The translations under genes and the position numbers were made by a program. A stretch of 64,000 nucleotides of DNA from Synechococcus sp. HK01-R (GTDB lineage Bacteria > Cyanobacteriota > Cyanobacteriia > PCC-6307 > Cyanobiaceae). Positions 63,123 through 64,000 of the stretch are shown here, in pieces (positions within the stretch are counted from its first letter, which is position 1; every line of letters starts with the position of its first letter). Where the stretch lies: contig NZ_CP059059.1 of NCBI RefSeq assembly GCF_014217855.1, positions 806,001-870,000 of the forward strand, in the 5' to 3' direction. Under the pieces are notes generated by a model. The model worked only from the letters and a program-made list of their open reading frames with translations, had not been told where the DNA came from and did no database searches.

Positions 63123-63891
63123 GACGCACAAGCCACCCGAGCAGGCTCAACTCGACGCACTCTGGCGTGAAGTGAACAAGGCCATCACGGACAGGGCCTG
63201 GCCGGAAGCAGAAGGTCTGCTGTTGCGATACCTGCAGCTTGTTCCACAAGCTGCTCTTGAGTTGTGGGACGTCTTAGCTTACGTCGACCTGATGCAGGGC
63301 GACTACAGGCGTTGTTTGCAGGTGTTGCAGCCCTGGGCAGACCATCCCAGCCGTAACTTCTGGCTGCAGCACAAGCTCGGCGATGCCCATCGCGGGCTGA
63401 ATCAGTTGCCGCAGGCGGAGGCCTGTTACCGCCAGAGCCTGGTGGATGGCTCCGATAGCCCGCTCACGATCCGCAACCTGTTGCAGGTGCTCGATGGTTT
63501 AGATCCTGGGCGAGCGGTGCGTGAAGTGCAGCAGTGGTTGGTGGATGCAGCAGCATTCCCATCAGCGGCGGCCTGGGAGGGCGCCCGCCAGGCGGCGGTG
63601 CTGGTGCCGGGGCTGGCCTTGGCGGAGCAGTTGCGGCGTTGCGGCCAGGCGGATGCGGCCTGCCGGCGGCGTTTGTTGGATGCTGCCGCCTATCGACTCG
63701 ACCTCTCTCGGCTTGCTGCGCTGTTGCAGGAGGCTTCGGCCAGCGCAGCGGGTTTGAGTGCTTGGGAAGGGGCGTTGCAACAGCGGCTTCGCCGTCTGCA
63801 GCTCTGGCCGGTCACGCTGCCGACGCCGGCAGGTCGAGCAACCAGCGCCCCAGGCGCTGACGCACAATTCCGCTCAGCCGCTCCTGGCTGA
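63121..63891 (+). CDS. Tetratricopeptide-like protein
   Basis: A 256-residue soluble helical protein. TPR-like units are 'WPEAEGLLLRYLQLVPQAAL', 'NFWLQHKLGDAHRGLNQLPQ' and 'AEACYRQSLVDGSDSPLTIR'. The second half is Ala/Leu/Arg-rich and less regular. ATG 63121 shares bases with the divergent parvulin start. The last 80 bases are antisense to the end of a glycosyltransferase gene, which casts some doubt on the exact C-terminus. TPR proteins often accompany type I secretion and glycosylation loci in picocyanobacteria. Confidence 0.78.
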   Translation: MTHKPPEQAQLDALWREVNKAITDRAWPEAEGLLLRYLQLVPQAALELWDVLAYVDLMQGDYRRCLQVLQPWADHPSRNFWLQHKLGDAHRGLNQLPQAEACYRQSLVDGSDSPLTIRNLLQVLDGLDPGRAVREVQQWLVDAAAFPSAAAWEGARQAAVLVPGLALAEQLRRCGQADAACRRRLLDAAAYRLDLSRLAALLQEASASAAGLSAWEGALQQRLRRLQLWPVTLPTPAGRATSAPGADAQFRSAAPG

Positions 63892-64000
63892 GTCGTTCCC
63901 GCACCCTCTGCTGGCCGCGCCGTCCAAGCGCAGCGGCGGCGCTGGGATCTTCGGCCAGTTGCCGCATGGCCGCGGCTGCGGCCTGGAGATCCGGTTCGGC
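63812..64000 (-). CDS. Glycosyltransferase C-terminus, gene continues outside window
   Basis: The minus-strand frame is open from the window edge to a TGA at 63812-63814 (62 residues): 'LQAAAAAMRQLAEDPSAAAA', 'LGRRGQQRVRERLSQERLSG', 'IVRQRLGRWLLDLPASAA'. This is the usual ending of GT4-family glycosyltransferases (ranking of residual loss and the 'R-x-V-x-E-R-F-S' type helix). It overlaps the TPR gene by 80 bases, tail to tail. Confidence 0.7.
   Translation of the reverse strand, partial: AEPDLQAAAAAMRQLAEDPSAAAALGRRGQQRVRERLSQERLSGIVRQRLGRWLLDLPASAA

Overview
The window is a dense, high-GC stretch of a cyanobacterial chromosome. psaC (photosystem I), ndhS (photosynthetic NDH-1), an RpaB-type response regulator, a group 2 sigma factor and the ergothioneine genes with their two cyanobacterial companions point to the Synechococcus/Cyanobium picocyanobacteria. 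The HIP1 palindrome GCGATCGC occurs at least 14 times, which fits a Cyanobium-like or euryhaline lineage better than open-ocean Synechococcus (inference). No rRNA, tRNA, CRISPR array or intact transposon was seen. Genes are closely packed, and many adjacent starts and stops overlap (ATGA, GTGA, TAATG).

Layout. 0-9.4 kb: partial GntR regulator, dienelactone hydrolase, infC, miaA, gyrB, an SH3-like exported protein, two tandem fluoride-channel genes, glutathione peroxidase, mgtE and a sigma factor. 9.4-17.3 kb (minus strand): alpha/beta hydrolase, RND pump and its adaptor, bioA, a glycosyltransferase. 17.3-29.9 kb: mutY, a sugar kinase, tsaE, ahcY, dedA, ssb, mreBCD, an orphan solute-binding lipoprotein, rpaB, a small lipoprotein, lysS. 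29.9-32.9 kb: ergothioneine operon egtB-egtD plus two companion genes. 33.0-41.2 kb: a degenerate Ser/Thr kinase, smpB, ruvB, a TPR protein, an M20 amidohydrolase, two small conserved genes, then a TPP riboswitch and thiC. 41.2-48.9 kb (minus strand, read leftward): acpP-fabF-tkt followed without a break by four lower-GC surface-glycan genes (GtrA, GT2, UDP-xylose synthase type, multispanning GT-C-like protein). 49.0-53.5 kb: psaC, glmS, a GDP-mannose synthesis enzyme, rimM, ndhS. 53.5-56.7 kb is a decay zone with a broken ion channel, intact rnc, and an oxygenase gene split by a ruined transposase. 56.7-64.0 kb: a tightly coupled type I secretion operon (parvulin-like protein, ABC exporter, HlyD adaptor, two GT2 glycosyltransferases), a divergent TPR gene and the tail of another glycosyltransferase.

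Points that deserve attention: (1) short tandem repeats of 12-17 nt recur at gene ends, linkers and starts (after the sigma factor, in and after mutY, across the egtB-egtD junction, inside egtB, in ruvB); (2) the GtrA/GT2/UXS/GT-C cassette looks like a lipid-linked pentose system for decorating a surface glycan; (3) the psaC terminator ends two bases before the glmS start codon; (4) a divergent gene pair shares one CATG for both start codons; (5) secretion and glycosylation genes are translationally coupled. Functions are assigned by family recognition and visible motifs. No database search was run.
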